The notes: a model not told the origin generated them from the letters alone. A DNA stretch of 64,000 nt from Tragulus kanchil (GCA_022376925.1 JAIOJX010000005.1:88123501-88187500); one strand, 5' to 3'. Positions 19,671-32,709 are shown, numbered from the stretch's first letter. Program-made: numbers and translations.

Positions 19671-21511
19671 TTTCATCAGATAGATGGTTCACTGATGCAT
19701 CTTAATGTTTCACAAGATGTTTGTCTTCCTATGCTTGATTTACTTAGTGGATATTACATGTCAAAGCCAATTGATTTATAAAGGTACATTTAGTATGCTA
19801 GAGGCATAGTATAGTATAATATAATAAATTTTATTATTCTCTTTTTCTATGAAATTGTAAGACGTGAAGGCTTTACATGATGATGGCTATCATATGTGGA
19901 ATCTGCCTCTGTCTGTCATTCCTGGATCCCCGAAATGCCCTTCTCCAGGTTTAGAGGTACATGAGCATAAACCCCACCGAGATATCAGAATGCTAAGATC
20001 TGACAGAGACAAGTTGTCCCAGGACGCCATAGATTAGAACAAGGTGATGTTGGCCTGCCATAGAAAGAATGATGTGCCAGTCAAGAATCCTACCTGTATT
20101 TCTGGTTCATCGAGTGTAGTCTGCGCCCAGGCTGCAGCCATAAGGTTGGAAGCAGTACTACTAGCCTGGTTGGGGGAAATGAGTGAAAACCAAGTTTCCA
20201 AGTAGGACACAATCTGTTCTCTTAGGCAAAATATCTGAAACTCATTGAGTTTATCAATGTTTACTTCTGTTGATATTTTTTCTTTCTTACTTTCTTGGAG
20301 AAAAATTGTAGTATTTCATTGAAATCATAATTTAGTCTTTAAAATAATTTTAAAATAATTTTGATGCCTAGAACTTTGTGTTTATTGAACCTGTATGAAT
20401 AGAGGAACTATTTTTCTACTCCTTCTGTTGAATGGTTATAGCTTATGAGAGTGTATATTTTGTCCTACAGTACAGCAATGGACTCTACTGGTGCTGAATT
20501 TAACAAATGTTTTGGTGTGTGCATGTGACTCAAATTAAAGTTTTCTTCTCACAGTTGTGCATCACTGATATGTATGGTGTTAAACTGAAAGCCAAGGATG
20601 AAAGAAGTTTGGCACTGAGTGTGAAGTGTCAGTAGATAATTAGGATGTTGGTCTAGAGCAGTGATTGTTAAGCTTGTTTCTTTAGGTAAATTTTAGAGAT
20701 ATTTGAAACCTTTGAGTAGCATGTAAACAATTGGTTTGTTCATCTGAACTTAGGATTTGTCTCTGTGAGGGTCCATAGCTTCAATTTTTCTCAGAAGTCT
20801 GTGCCCTTTCCCTTCTAAAAGGTTATAAACTAGTGATGTGAGGGTCTGACAAGGAGAACCAGTGAAGTTCTTTCACATCATGGTTTTCTCACCCTTATGT
20901 CTTCTTCTCTGATCAGAAACCTTAAAAAGATAGGCATAGATTAATACTTGTTTAATGAATGAATGAAGTTATCAAATAGCTGCTTTTATTTTAGTCTAGT
21001 TTTTTAAATTTTGGCCAGTTATTATTCACTGATTGCTCCATGGAAGACTCCACTAGCACCCTAAACCAATAAACCAAATGCAGGGAGAAGTCTGTATGCC
21101 CCTTCATGAGACTCAACTCTTTGAGAGGTCCCATATCCTAGTGGACCACCCTTAATGTGGAATTGCAAAAGTAGTAAATCTGAGTGATAGATTTTAGAGT
21201 TACTTTTAAGGATGCAATTGTGTGGTTCTCTATCTGTATCTGAAAAAGCATCAGAGATCATTTCAATTCACAGCAGATGTCTTTGGTGTGCTGGATCCAT
21301 CCATCCACTTTCTATTGACCATCTTAGAGAGATGAACCCTTACAAATGAAAAGTATTTTGTGAATTAATGAACTGTTATTTGGAGAAACCCAGAACAGAA
21401 TCAGATTCTGGGGTTGACAGTTTCTTGGATATTGTTATTTGTGTAATTCTTTGTTTTATTTATTCTGGTCTCTTTTTTTATTTATTTATTTTTTGCCTCT
21501 AAGTCTTCGTG
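19671..21511. other. Unassigned single-copy DNA
   Basis: AT-rich; the longest frame is 66 codons (minus strand, 21061-21261) without recognisable features. No repeat I can name. Confidence 0.5.
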
Positions 21512-21758
21512 TTTTTTTTTTTTTTTTTTTTTTCCATCCATCTTTAATTCATTGGCATGTTTGGGCCTCCCATCACAGTGGCCTCTCTCGTCACAGAGCA
21601 CCAGCCCCGGGCACATGTGCTTCAGAGTGTTGGCTCACAGTTGTGCACACCAGCCCAGCTGCTCCTTGACACTGGGATCTTCTCAGGCCAGGAATCGAAC
21701 TGTTGCCCCTTGAACTGCAAGGCAGACTCCCTACCCCCTGGAACACCAGGGAAGCCCC
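21512..21758 (-). mobile_element. Composite tRNA-Glu SINE
   Basis: A T-run of about 24 is followed by 'ccatccatctttaattc', 'cacagagcaccagccccggg', 'gggatcttctcaggccagg' and 'ggaacaccagggaagccc'. Duplication G starts inside it, so its 5' head portion is repeated at 22729-22853. Confidence 0.88.
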
Positions 21759-22523
21759 TAATTCTAGTCTTTTGACTCATTAGAAGGGAAGGAATTTTTA
21801 GCTCTAAAAAGCAAAATGTGACACCATTAGGCAGTAGAATATAGATAATATTGAAAGATTAACACTGGCCATCTATCTTAAGGGACCTACTGAACTTTTC
21901 ACATTTACACTGAAAATTCCTTTACCTCTTACCAGTAACAGTTGCATCCAGGGTGTGCAGCTTCTAGATGAAGCTGTTGACATACTCATAGTGGTTCTGT
22001 AATATAGAACAGTATTCTAAAAGAATCGTATAACTACAAATTGGAGCAGGAAATGGTGACTGTTCTATTTAAACCACTGGGTAATTTCCCTTCACTAGAG
22101 TATCAGCATTTGGTCAGAATATTTATGGGACAAGTGAGCTAGTGTTTGTTCTTAAAGGCCCTAATAGGTAGCAAGATAGATGTACATCATTTTGAAACAG
22201 GCACTCTAAAACAAGGGAATAATCTTTCTTGAGTGCTTGCCTCAATTTGCATTTTGGAACCAAGAGAAGGAAAATTCATTTAAAATAGATTATCTGATGA
22301 CAAGGAGTCAGACTTACCAAAAGAATATTTAAACTTTATACCAATGAAAGGAAGAATAAAACACATTTCTTAACCAGAGCATAAACTTTGTGAAATTAAA
22401 CGTGTATAATGATTATACTCCAAACATGTCAAAAGGCCCTGTATTAACAATGAGGTCATAAATATAAAAGACAGCAAAAACATGATCTCAGCAAAGAGGG
22501 TATACATGCATATATACAAATAT

Positions 22524-22550
22524 ACACACACACACACACATGTGTGTGTG
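22524..22550 (+). repeat. (AC)n(TG)n symmetric microsatellite
   Basis: An acac run turns directly into tgtgtgtgtg, giving a purine-pyrimidine alternating tract that is also self-complementary. The duplicate is at about 23620-23646. A 63-codon minus-strand frame over it is low-complexity. Confidence 0.9.
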
Positions 22551-22728
22551 TTCATACACATTGGAAACTTTTTGCCCTATTAAGTTATTATTATAATACA
22601 AATAAGTAAGATTGATATTAAGGACACATTAGTTCCAAGTTACTGTTAAATAAAAACAAGGCAGATATTTACATAGTTCGTGAGCATAACAAATGTTCAG
22701 ACACGATGAAATGATTTTTTATACATTA

Positions 22729-22853
22729 GGCTCACAGTTGTGCACACCAGCCCAGCTGCTCCTTGACACTGGGATCTTCTCAGGCCAGGAATCGAACTGT
22801 TGCCCCTTGAACTGCAAGGCAGACTCCTACCCCTGGAACACCAGGGAAGCCCC
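22729..22853 (-). mobile_element. Partial second copy of the 21512-21758 SINE
   Basis: It has the same sequence from 'ggctcacagttgtgcacacc' to 'ccagggaagccc' with small homopolymer losses, and no T-run or body upstream. It is a product of duplication G, not a new insertion. Confidence 0.9.
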
Positions 22854-23796
22854 TAATTCTAGTCTTTTGACTCATTAGAAGGGAAGGAATTTTTAGCTCT
22901 AAAAAGCAAAATGTGACACCATTAGGCAGTAGAATATAGATAATATTGAAAGATTAACACTGGCCATCTATCTTAAGGGACCTACTGAACTTTTCACATT
23001 TACACTGAAAATTCCTTTACCTCTTACCAGTAACAGTTGCATCCAGGGTGTGCAGCTTCTAGATGAAGCTGTTGACATACTCATAGTGGTTCTGTAATAT
23101 AGAACAGTATTCTAAAAGAATCGTATAACTACAAATTGGAGCAGGAAATGGTGACTGTTCTATTTAAACCACTGGGTAATTTCCCTTCACTAGAGTATCA
23201 GCATTTGGTCAGAATATTTATGGGACAAGTGAGCTAGTGTTTGTTCTTAAAGGCCCTAATAGGTAGCAAGATAGATGTACATCATTTTGAAACAGGCACT
23301 CTAAAAACAAGGGAATAATCTTTCTTGAGTGCTTGCCTCAATTTGCATTTTGGAACCAAGAGAAGGAAAATTCATTTAAAATAGATTATCTGATGACAAG
23401 GAGTCAGACTTACCAAAAGAATATTTAAACTTTATACCAATGAAAGGAAGAATAAAACACATTTCTTAACCAGAGCATAAACTTTGTGAAATTAAACGTG
23501 TATAATGATTATACTCCAAACATGTCAAAAGGCCCTGTATTAACAATGAGGTCATAAATATAAAAGACAGCAAAAACATGATCTCAGCAAAGAGGGTATA
23601 CATGCATATATACAAATATACACACACACACACACATGTGTGTGTGTTCATACACATTGGAAACTTTTTGCCCTATTAAGTTATTATTATAATACAAATA
23701 AGTAAGATTGATATTAAGGACACATTAGTTCCAAGTTACTGTTAAATAAAAACAAGGCAGATATTTACATAGTTCGTGAGCATAACAAATGTTCAG

Positions 23797-25442
23797 TAGA
23801 CACCTGATGAAAATGATGATACAATATTGCCTTAATACATTTTGGAAAATTCAGATTTAGCATTTTTCTTTGCAACTAAATTCAGCTCCCTAAAATTCTG
23901 TTCTCTGCTTATATTTAGATGTGTTTTCATAAGTATGGCTGCCCAGAGAAGATATAATAGACACAGAAATCAAGTACTGGATACCGTATTGGAAAAAAAC
24001 TAAGAGTTAATCATCCTAGATATTTATTCTTCCTCTGTGGTTAAACTACTGGTGTGACCTCAGGCAGGCACTTTAATCTCTTTGAACCTGGATGGTCTGA
24101 GCTACACACTGAATTAGTTGGACTAGGCTTCTTAAGTCTCCTTTTGGTTTTAATAAAAATAAAATAATTCTAAATTGCTCTGTGAGTTAAATCAACATTG
24201 CCAATCTGGTTAATTCTGGGTCTCCAGCCCCTTTAAAATGGAGAACAGTTTATGTGAATTATAAAACAGAAAGAATGGGTTCCTCTCTTCTTCTTTCCAC
24301 TTTGCCTTTGAACACAGTTTCAGATTTTTCATCTGTGTGGTGGCATTGTGGGCCTATTTATTTTTCCAAAGACTTTTTACTCTGATTATTTGATAAGAAA
24401 CAATATTTTTTTCCAAAGGTATTGAGTTATTCCCTTGGTTTGTATTAGAGTAGATAAGTCCTTTGAGTTTTTAAAATGAGTTTACATTTTCATTCCATCT
24501 CTTTGATTCAAGTTTGAAGGGATTCTATTTTGGCTATTTTATCTCTCTGCCCCAAGGAAAGCCAGACTTTAAGTTATCCCTAAGGTATCACTGGCAGCAT
24601 TCCACACCATCTGTAATGTATAAATATATTCAGTTATTCAGTATATTCCAACTTAGCTAGCTCTAGTAATTTTATATTATTGGAGTTTTTGAGGAGAGAG
24701 GCATTCATTCTCCACTGATTTATTCCTTACTGTTAGTTCTGAACTTTTGATTCAGCTGACAAGTAATCTAATACAGAAACAAAACCCTAAACTTCTTCAC
24801 AATGAGTTAAGTAACAGAACGTTCTGGAGCCCATTCATTGTCCTTATTGCAGTTGACTGGCTGAATACATTTGAGCACCCTTGGCAGATTCCAGATTTGA
24901 ATTTAGGAGATTTAAGGCAGGTCAAATCATTCTCAATAAAGAGTGCTTGTCTTTGAATCTCCTCACTGATAAAGCCTTTTGTTCACCTTCCCAACGCAGT
25001 ATATCACCTTAGTTTCTTTGACTGTTTCTTCTCTGTTTAAAAATTCCTCTGTTTTTTTCTGTCACCGGAATGAAAGAAAACACATCTTCCCTCCACTGGT
25101 GTATGGCTCCAAAAATTTGCTTTTTAAATTTAAATACTGAATATGAATTTTTGGACTTTTTCACATGTCCAGACAGTTCCTCCTACATGAGAGCTTGTAA
25201 ATACAGACATGCTTGGTTGCTACAGATGACCTCTTGTTAAGTATGAGCTCTTAGCCAGGGAAGAAGTATATTGGAAAATGAGGTTGTGAAAAACATCAAT
25301 GATGGAAAGACAGACGAGAGTTTTAATACCAGCACTTTCATTATTAGTTATATGACCTTGAAATGGCTTAACCATTTTTAACATTAGTTTTTGTCATTTA
25401 TAAAATTTACTTGCACAGTAGGCTTTGAATAATTAGAAATGA
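23797..25442. other. Unassigned single-copy DNA with a MIR remnant
   Basis: Apart from the MIR at 24035-24175 I see nothing named. The longest frame is 69 codons (24747-24956) with no recognisable domain. Confidence 0.5.
24035..24175 (+). repeat. MIR-type remnant
   Basis: 'ctggtgtgacctcaggcagg', 'ctttaatctctttgaacctg' and 'ttggactaggcttcttaagt' follow the forward order of MIR-family central sequence. Confidence 0.65.
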
Positions 25443-25706
25443 TTTTTTTTTCTTTTCACCATCATGCCTCTTTTATTTATATTTATTTTCATCCATCTTT
25501 TTATTCTTTGGCATGTGTGCGCCTCCTATTGCAGTGGCCTCTCTCTCTGCAGAGCACCACCTCTGGGCGCGTGCGCTCCAGAGTGCTGGTTCATAATTGG
25601 ACACACTGGTCAAGCTGCTTCTTGGCATGTGGGATCTTCCCGTGCCAGGGATTGAACTGGTCCTGCTGCAAGGTGGACTCTACCCACTGGACCACCAGGG
25701 AAGCCC
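25443..25706 (-). mobile_element. Composite tRNA-Glu SINE
   Basis: 'tttattttcatccatctttt', 'ctgcagagcaccacctctgg', 'gggatcttcccgtgccaggg' and 'ggaccaccagggaagccc' are present. The target duplication tagaaatgatt is perfect (25434-25444 and 25707-25717). Confidence 0.92.
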
Positions 25707-26104
25707 TAGAAATGATTATTTTTAAGAACTTACATATTTAGCACTTGTGCTTGCCTTTGGATAGGGTACAGAAAACTCATAAGATATGATTGTCCTCAGG
25801 AGTTTATAATTTAGTTGAAGTTGACTTTGCTCAGATATATGGCAATAAGCTTCATATACCATTCATTCATTCATGCTTTCACTGATTTATTTTAAAAATT
25901 ATTCAACAAATTCTTCTTAAGCTGAATATTATCCTTAGTGACTGAGGGTAAAGCAGTGAGCAGAAATACCTAACTGGAATCTATGAAAATTTACAGTTAC
26001 AACTGACTATTTTTTTCCATGTGGCCATAGCACAATTGGTGCATTAGAATCATTATGAAGGCACTTTGGCTTCATGTTGCCTTCATTTCAATTGAAAATC
26101 TGTC

Positions 26105-26245
26105 ATCTACTATCTGGATACTTCTGGGCAAGTTATTTTTAAGTGCTATGAGTCAAATGTCTTCATTTGTGAAATAACACAGTCATATACAAAGTGATGT
26201 GAAGATTAAATTTGTTAATATAAATAAAGTACATAGAAAACGAGT
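26105..26245 (+). repeat. MIR remnant
   Basis: 'cttctgggcaagttattt', 'gtcttcatttgtgaaata' and 'gtgaagattaaatttgttaa' follow forward MIR order. Confidence 0.65.
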
Positions 26246-26300
26246 TAGTGTAAATAAAGTACATAGAAAATGAGTTATTATAAATAAAATACATAGAATT
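26221..26300 (+). repeat. 30-bp minisatellite, about 2.7 units
   Basis: Units start at 26221, 26251 and 26281 with 'taaataaagtacatagaaa' (third unit: 'taaataaaatacatagaa'). The period is exactly 30, with one or two substitutions per unit. The first unit overlaps the 3' end of the MIR. Confidence 0.9.
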
Positions 26301-28552
26301 CCTGATATGGAAGAATTACTTTGGATGAATACATTGGACCATTAAGACATTAGCTTTATTGTTCTTGTGGTTATTAAGCACTATTTCCTAGGTATCAGAC
26401 TCTTAATTTTCCTTTAGGAAACAACTTCCTCCCCATTCTCTAAATTTTGGCCTTCTTGTGCACTTATGACTTAAGTTTAAAATAAGAGCATAGTTCATTT
26501 TCCTTAGTCATGGTGATTGGTTGAATTAGGAGAGAAGAAAGTCAATCAGAGTCCTTTCTTGGACTTTTTAAATGCATGTACTATTAGAACTGAACCTGGT
26601 TGATGTAGCGCTGGAGTTCCAGGTAATCTTGTCATTACTTGGAGCCAGATAATGAAACCATCATGGCACAAGGCAGAAAAAGAAGTCAGAGAGAAACCAG
26701 ACACTAATGATAACAGATCAAACATTGCAAAGACTTTACTCCTGATCTTTCAGTTTTATGTGCCGACAAATTACAACTTCCCTGTCCCCATTTTCTTTTT
26801 AGTGTGTGACTAAGTTAGACAGAGTTGGTTTATGTTGCTCACAATTAAAAAAATCTAGCAACTCAATAACTAAGTTACTTGAAGATGGATACAGATTTAT
26901 GATAAAGAAATCTCCTCCCTGCTTTTCCCCCTCCATCAAATAGAGTTGTCTCATGCTATTTAATCATCATTAGCTGAAGTTTCCCTTTTGGGTAGAAGTC
27001 TGTGATCATCTTCTTTAGGACTAGAGCATTTTGGGAGTCTAACTGAGGTGGACAGAGTATAGTCAAGAAAAATAATAAGGGAAAGAAAGCTGTAGAATAA
27101 TTCAGTTGTGGGTCAATGGTGTCTTTCTGTACCTGGCAAAGAGGCAAATTGAGTTGTATAAGTTTGTTTCTGTGTATGTGCCAATATGAGAAATTTGGCA
27201 TATTTATTCTACAAAAGCTAAGCAGATTAAAGAAGAACAGTCAGTTAGCTCTGAAATTAAATATACAGTTACAAATTTTACTTAAATGGTATGAGGGGAA
27301 AAGGTAGAGTGCAAATATTAGAGCACATACCAGAGCAGTCTCATTCTTTCATACTTAGTACCTGAAAAAGGTCAGCAACTTTCAGAAAGGGGCATGTGAC
27401 ATGCTTAGTCTCTGACTGGCATCATTGTTAACATTATTATTAAAACTAACTGAAGTCAAAAACAAAGAAAACCATCACTGATGGTAGAGTTGATATTGAG
27501 CATGATTCTGAGTAAGTACTTGCCACATGAAATTCCCTTGATCTCTCATTCCATGTGTGTGGGGGAAGAGAGGGGACTTAAAAATCCTTCCTAACTTCTC
27601 CAAAGGCTCTTGGGGCTGGGAACATAGGTTTCTCTGACTCTGATCAGTTTATTCCATTGATTTTTTTGAAAAAATGTCTCTTAGGCTTTTGTCACTGACT
27701 TGTCACCCCTACTCTAAACACCACTTTGGTTTCTTATCAGAAGACTAAGGACACAAAATGCAGTACATAAGAGAATTGTACAAAAGTTGGGTGTGGATGC
27801 AGAATTGATCCAGTACATAGAGAAGGGAGCATTTTACTTTTACAGTTTTTCTTGATAAATATCTTTAATATGGACACACAGCATCCGTGGTCCATTAAAA
27901 GTCTCTCAGTTATTCTCATTAACTGTTGTTTTTCCTGCTCTCACAGTCTCCATTTGCTAGCTTTCTTCTCTCCCCTGCACCCTGAGGGCTTTCCTTGCCT
28001 GAACCATCTGCTAAAAATTTGTTATTCAATACTTGGATCCACTTATGAATGACCTCTATTATTAATGTCCGGTAAATAAATCTGATCTACTAAAATAATT
28101 TGGGATTAGGAGCTGCATGTTGAGGCTGGAGAATTCTTTGGTCAAACATGTCAATATCTGAGAGAGCAGAAAGATGATCTGTACCTTCCTGATTCCCAGG
28201 TGAGATGGTAGAACCTAGAATGTGTGTATGAGGGTGAGTTGAAGAACTAGAGGTTATCAAAAATGTAAAAAAAAAAATATTTAAAGACTTTTGGAGTTTT
28301 TTTTTTTAATAGTCTGATTTGTGGGTTTATATATAAAAGGAACTAATGAGTTAGGAAAATAATCGAAGCCTGGGGACAGATGCCAAGAGGTGGAAAGAAA
28401 ATTCTTTCTTTTTCCTCTTCCTCTTTCATCTCTGTCTTCATAGAACAGCCAGAGCTTGCCACTCCCTTTTTATGGCTGTGCAATCAAGGTGCATCACTTT
28501 CTTATAAGACAGCTAGTTCTTATTCGGGAGACCACTTTATTCTTTATTTGGA

Positions 28553-28749
28553 TGGTGGTAGTGCTCAATTGTATCTGACTCTCTGTGATCCCATGGACTG
28601 TAGCCTGTGGGATTTTCCAGGCAAGAATACTGGAGTGAGTACCATTTCCTATTCCAGGGGATCTTCCCAACCCAGGTATTGGACCCATATCCCTTGCATC
28701 TCCTGCATTGGCAGGAGGATTCTTTATTACTGTGCCACCTGGGAAGCCC
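28553..28749 (-). mobile_element. Bov-tA SINE
   Basis: 'tctgtgatcccatggactgt', 'caggcaagaatactggagt', 'gatcttcccaacccaggt' and 'gtgccacctgggaagccc' are present. Frames of 125, 85 and 103 codons over it derive from SINE sequence. The duplicate is at 29632-29828. Confidence 0.93.
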
Positions 28750-29631
28750 ATTTATAGGAACTGAGTTGAAGAATTTCTCCTATCTAATGTTAAACCATAA
28801 TGTTTATATTGAAGTGAATATTCTGCTCATTCAAATTTATTCCCCAAATGAGATAGATGAGAGCTTATCTATAATAATGATGAAGATAATGATGGTAACA
28901 ATGGGAAATGTTTCCTGAGGTTTTATTCTATGCCAGACACTTGAGTTTATGTTAAAGCAATTATCTTTTTTTATTAGACTAAAAATTTCGTTATTCAATA
29001 CCCTTGGATCCACTTAACTGTTGTTTTTCCTTCACATTTGCTAGCTTTCTTCTCCCTGCACCCTGAGGGCTTTCCTTGCCTGAACCATCTGCTAAAAATT
29101 TGTTATTCAATACTTGGATCCACTTATGAATGACCTCTATTATTAATGTCCGGTAAATAAATCTGATCTACTAAAATAATTTGGGATTAGGAGCTGCATG
29201 TTGAGGCTGGAGAATTCTTTGGTCAAACATGTCAATATCTGAGAGAGCAGAAAGATGATCTGTACCTTCCTGATTCCCAGGTGAGATGGTAGAACCTAGA
29301 ATGTGTGTATGAGGGTGAGTTGAAGAACTAGAGGTTATCAAAAATGTAAAAAAAATATTTAAAGACTTTTGGAGTTTTTTTTTTTTAATAGTCTGATTTG
29401 TGGGTTTATATATAAAAGGAACTAATGAGTTAGGAAAATAATCGAAGCCTGGGGACAGATGCCAAGAGGTGGAAAGAAAATTCTTTCTTTTTCCTCTTCC
29501 TCTTTCATCTCTGTCTTCATAGAACAGCCAGAGCTTGCCACTCCCTTTTTATGGCTGTGCAATCAAGGTGCATCACTTTCTTATAAGACAGCTAGTTCTT
29601 ATTCGGGAGACCACTTTATTCTTTATTTGGA

Positions 29632-29828
29632 TGGTGGTAGTGCTCAATTGTATCTGACTCTCTGTGATCCCATGGACTGTAGCCTGTGGGATTTTCCAGG
29701 CAAGAATACTGGAGTGAGTACCATTTCCTATTCCAGGGGATCTTCCCAACCCAGGTATTGGACCCATATCCCTTGCATCTCCTGCATTGGCAGGAGGATT
29801 CTTTATTACTGTGCCACCTGGGAAGCCC
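29632..29828 (-). mobile_element. Second copy of the Bov-tA at 28553-28749
   Basis: Same element in duplication H; not an independent insertion. Confidence 0.92.
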
Positions 29829-29989
29829 ATTTATAGGAACTGAGTTGAAGAATTTCTCCTATCTAATGTTAAACCATAATGTTTATATTGAAGTGAATAT
29901 TCTGCTCATTCAAATTTATTCCCCAAATGAGATAGATGAGAGCTTATCTATAATAATGATGAAGATAATGATGGTAACAATGGGAAATG

Positions 29990-30175
29990 TTTCCTGAGGT
30001 TTTATTCTATGCCAGACACTTGAGTTTATGTAAGCATTATCTCAAAAAGTTTCCCAGAAATTCTTCAGCAGAGACTGTTACTGCATCTTGATTTGTATAA
30101 ATGAAGAAAAGTAAAGAGTTACAGAACAGTTGCAAGACATGCCCAAGGTCACATCAAGCCTACATGTGATCCAAC
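29990..30175 (-). repeat. MIR remnant (partly repeated at 31154-31300)
   Basis: 'ttctatgccagacacttgag', 'gtaagcattatctcaaaaag' and 'catgcccaaggtcacatc' follow reverse MIR order. A second piece near 30470-30530 ('gaaacctgaagcacagatg', 'cttgctcaaggtca') looks similar. Confidence 0.65.
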
Positions 30176-32270
30176 TTGTATTTGTGTAATGAAGGCTAGC
30201 AGTGCAACGATTTTGTTCCTTAGTCACTTGTTTGGGAGGCTTGGAAACATCATTCTGCGTGCTCCCATGGTTGATGCTCTTGCAATTTGATATTTATATC
30301 ATCAGCTAGTGAGCTATTCATGACCAAACCATTGTTTTCTGTTTTATAATTAATGATTCAATTTTGAAGAAATGAGATAAATAAAGGAGAAGGAGAAAAA
30401 AAACTTTCACACAAAAATATAATCATTGAAAAAATTTTTTAAGATTTCCTTAAGGATAAATAATAAACAATGCAGAAACCTGAAGCACAGATGTGTTAAC
30501 TGACTTGCTCAAGGTCAAACAGTTGCATAAACACATTTTCCTTTGTCAAAAAAGTTCAGTGTTTTAAGTAACTAATTTATTTTAATGTTGGGAAATCTTT
30601 ATAAATCTTCCTGCATTACCTAGATAAATAATTTGCCACTAAAATTGTTTTTCAGTAATTTTGTCTGGCTATTTTAATGGGTATTTTTCATAATCTCTAA
30701 CGCTGAATTTCTCATCAATTCAACCCTCCAGATTTTATTAGGTTTTGCGTGCTCGGGAAATAACACCATCAAAACAGAGTTATCTTCACATACGCAAGAC
30801 AATTATATTGATATATCATGTGCTGTATTTTAATTTCAAAATTATTGCCTCATTGTTTTCTCCTAGAGCCCAGTTTTATTTCTTTCCTCTTACTGTTAAA
30901 GGTACAGGGACAAGTAATTCACCCTTTAAAAAAGAAGAGAAAAGGTTTGCTTAAAAAAAGTAGCTAGAAAAATCTCCCACAGAGTGAATTCCCACAGTGT
31001 TATGGAGGATGTAAATTTAGCACAGTGTGATTCAAACAATCAAGTTAGAATTTTAATTTAATGGTTTGTTCCTTTGAATTGTTAGACACTCACCTCAGTG
31101 CAAGTTGTGTTTGAATTGGAGAAAATTAAACTAAAATGGGTTGGATGCTTTTTGTAAGCATTATCTCAAAAAGTTTCCCAGAAATTCTTCAGCAGAGACT
31201 GTTACTGCATCTTGATTTGTATAAATGAAGAAAAGTAAAGAGTTACAGAACAGTTGCAAGACATGCCCAAGGTCACATCAAGCCTACATGTGATCCAACT
31301 TGTATTTGTGTAATGAAGGCTAGCAGTGCAACGATTTTGTTCCTTAGTCACTTGTTTGGGAGGCTTGGAAACATCATTCTGCGTGCTCCCATGGTTGATG
31401 CTCTTGCAATTTGATATTTATATCATCAGCTAGTGAGCTATTCATGACCAAACCATTGTTTTCTGTTTTATAATTAATGATTCAATTTTGAAGAAATGAG
31501 ATAAATAAAGGAGAAGGAGAAAAAAAACTTTCACACAAAAATATAATCATTGAAAAAATTTTTTAAGATTTCCTTAAGGATAAATAATAAACAATGCAGA
31601 AACCTGAAGCACAGATGTGTTAACTGACTTGCTCAAGGTCAAACAGTTGCATAAACACATTTTCCTTTGTCAAAAAAGTTCAGTGTTTTAAGTAACTAAT
31701 TTATTTTAATGTTGGGAAATCTTTATAAATCTTCCTGCATTACCTAGATAAATAATTTGCCACTAAAATTGTTTTTCAGTAATTTTGTCTGGCTATTTTA
31801 ATGGGTATTTTTCATAATCTCTAACGCTGAATTTCTCATCAATTCAACCCTCCAGATTTTATTAGGTTTTGCGTGCTCGGGAAATAACACCATCAAAACA
31901 GAGTTATCTTCACATACGCAAGACAATTATATTGATATATCATGTGCTGTATTTTAATTTCAAAATTATTGCCTCATTGTTTTCTCCTAGAGCCCAGTTT
32001 TATTTCTTTCCTCTTACTGTTAAAGGTACAGGGACAAGTAATTCACCCTTTAAAAAAGAAGAGAAAAGGTTTGCTTAAAAAAAGTAGCTAGAAAAATCTC
32101 CCACAGAGTGAATTCCCACAGTGTTATGGAGGATGTAAATTTAGCCCAGTGTGATTCAAACAATCAAGTTAGGAATTTTAATTTAATGGTTTGTTCCTTT
32201 GAATTGTTAGACACTCACCTCAGTGCGCAAGTTGTGTTTGAATTGGAGAAAATTAAACTAAAATGGGTTG
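30030..32270. repeat. Tandem duplication I (30030-31143 / 31154-32270)
   Basis: The offset is 1124 at the left and 1127 at the right. Differences cluster near the right end ('ttagcacagtg' versus 'ttagcccagtg'; 'gtgcaagttg' versus 'gtgcgcaagttg'), where a noisy read end would lie. The block is AT-rich with no gene. Confidence 0.94.
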
Positions 32271-32664
32271 AATTTGCCCCAATCAGGTTATTCTGGGAGG
32301 TCTGATTCATAGGCTGAGTGATGGACTAGAAAGAATGAATCAACAAACAAAAGAAGAGGAGGCTTAAATTATTTCACTTTAATAATAATAACTCAATTAT
32401 CTCTCAATATTTTAAAATTTAAATATTTGGTTTTTGCAATGGCAGTATCATTTCAGCAGTTTAAACAGGCTTGGGAATTATTTTCATTTCAACACAACCC
32501 AGAATCCCATGTTTCTGGTATGTTGGTCAGAAACCTCAATGCCTCACAGATTAGAGGGTTTGTGAGTTTCTACCCAACTGGCTTGGCTGGCTTGGCTGTG
32601 GCAAATAAAATGCTGGAGGAGAAAAAATGTTGGATGAAAGAAGAGATGAGAGTGGGCACCAAGT

Positions 32665-32709
32665 CTGTGTGTATGTGTGCGTGTGCATGTGTGTGTGTGT
32701 GTGTGTGTT
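32665..32709 (+). repeat. (TG)n microsatellite, interrupted
   Basis: tgtgtgtatgtgtgcgtgtg continues as gtgtgtgt. A 99-codon frame ends in it; its Cys/Val repeats are low-complexity. Confidence 0.92.

Larger units (their letters stand above)
21632..23796. repeat. Tandem duplication G (21632-22700 / 22729-23796)
   Basis: The offset is 1097, then 1096. The joint 22701-22728 ('acacgatgaaatgat...') is a lossy version of the real sequence after 23796 ('tagacacctgatgaaaatg...'). Differences are homopolymeric: 'actccctaccccctgg' versus 'actcctacccctgg', and 'ctaaaacaag' versus 'ctaaaaacaag'. Confidence 0.95.
25718..27918. other. Unassigned single-copy DNA
   Basis: AT-rich; contains a MIR remnant and a 30-bp tandem repeat, listed separately. 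Frames of 60-81 codons near 26956-27307 and 27737-27919 have no recognisable features. Confidence 0.5.
27919..30031. repeat. Tandem duplication H (27919-28952 / 29014-30031)
   Basis: The first 'ttaactgttg' is at 27919 and the second at 29014. After small deletions at the left edge of copy 2 the offset is 1079. The joint 28953-29013 contains a stray, altered piece of sequence found properly at 28011 and 29091 ('ttattcaatacttggatcca' there, with extra C bases here), consistent with a badly called read end. Confidence 0.93.

Noticed and set aside
28380..28757. 125-codon frame shared by both copies of duplication H
   Set aside because: More than half translates the Bov-tA in antisense; conservation between copies reflects the duplication, not selection.
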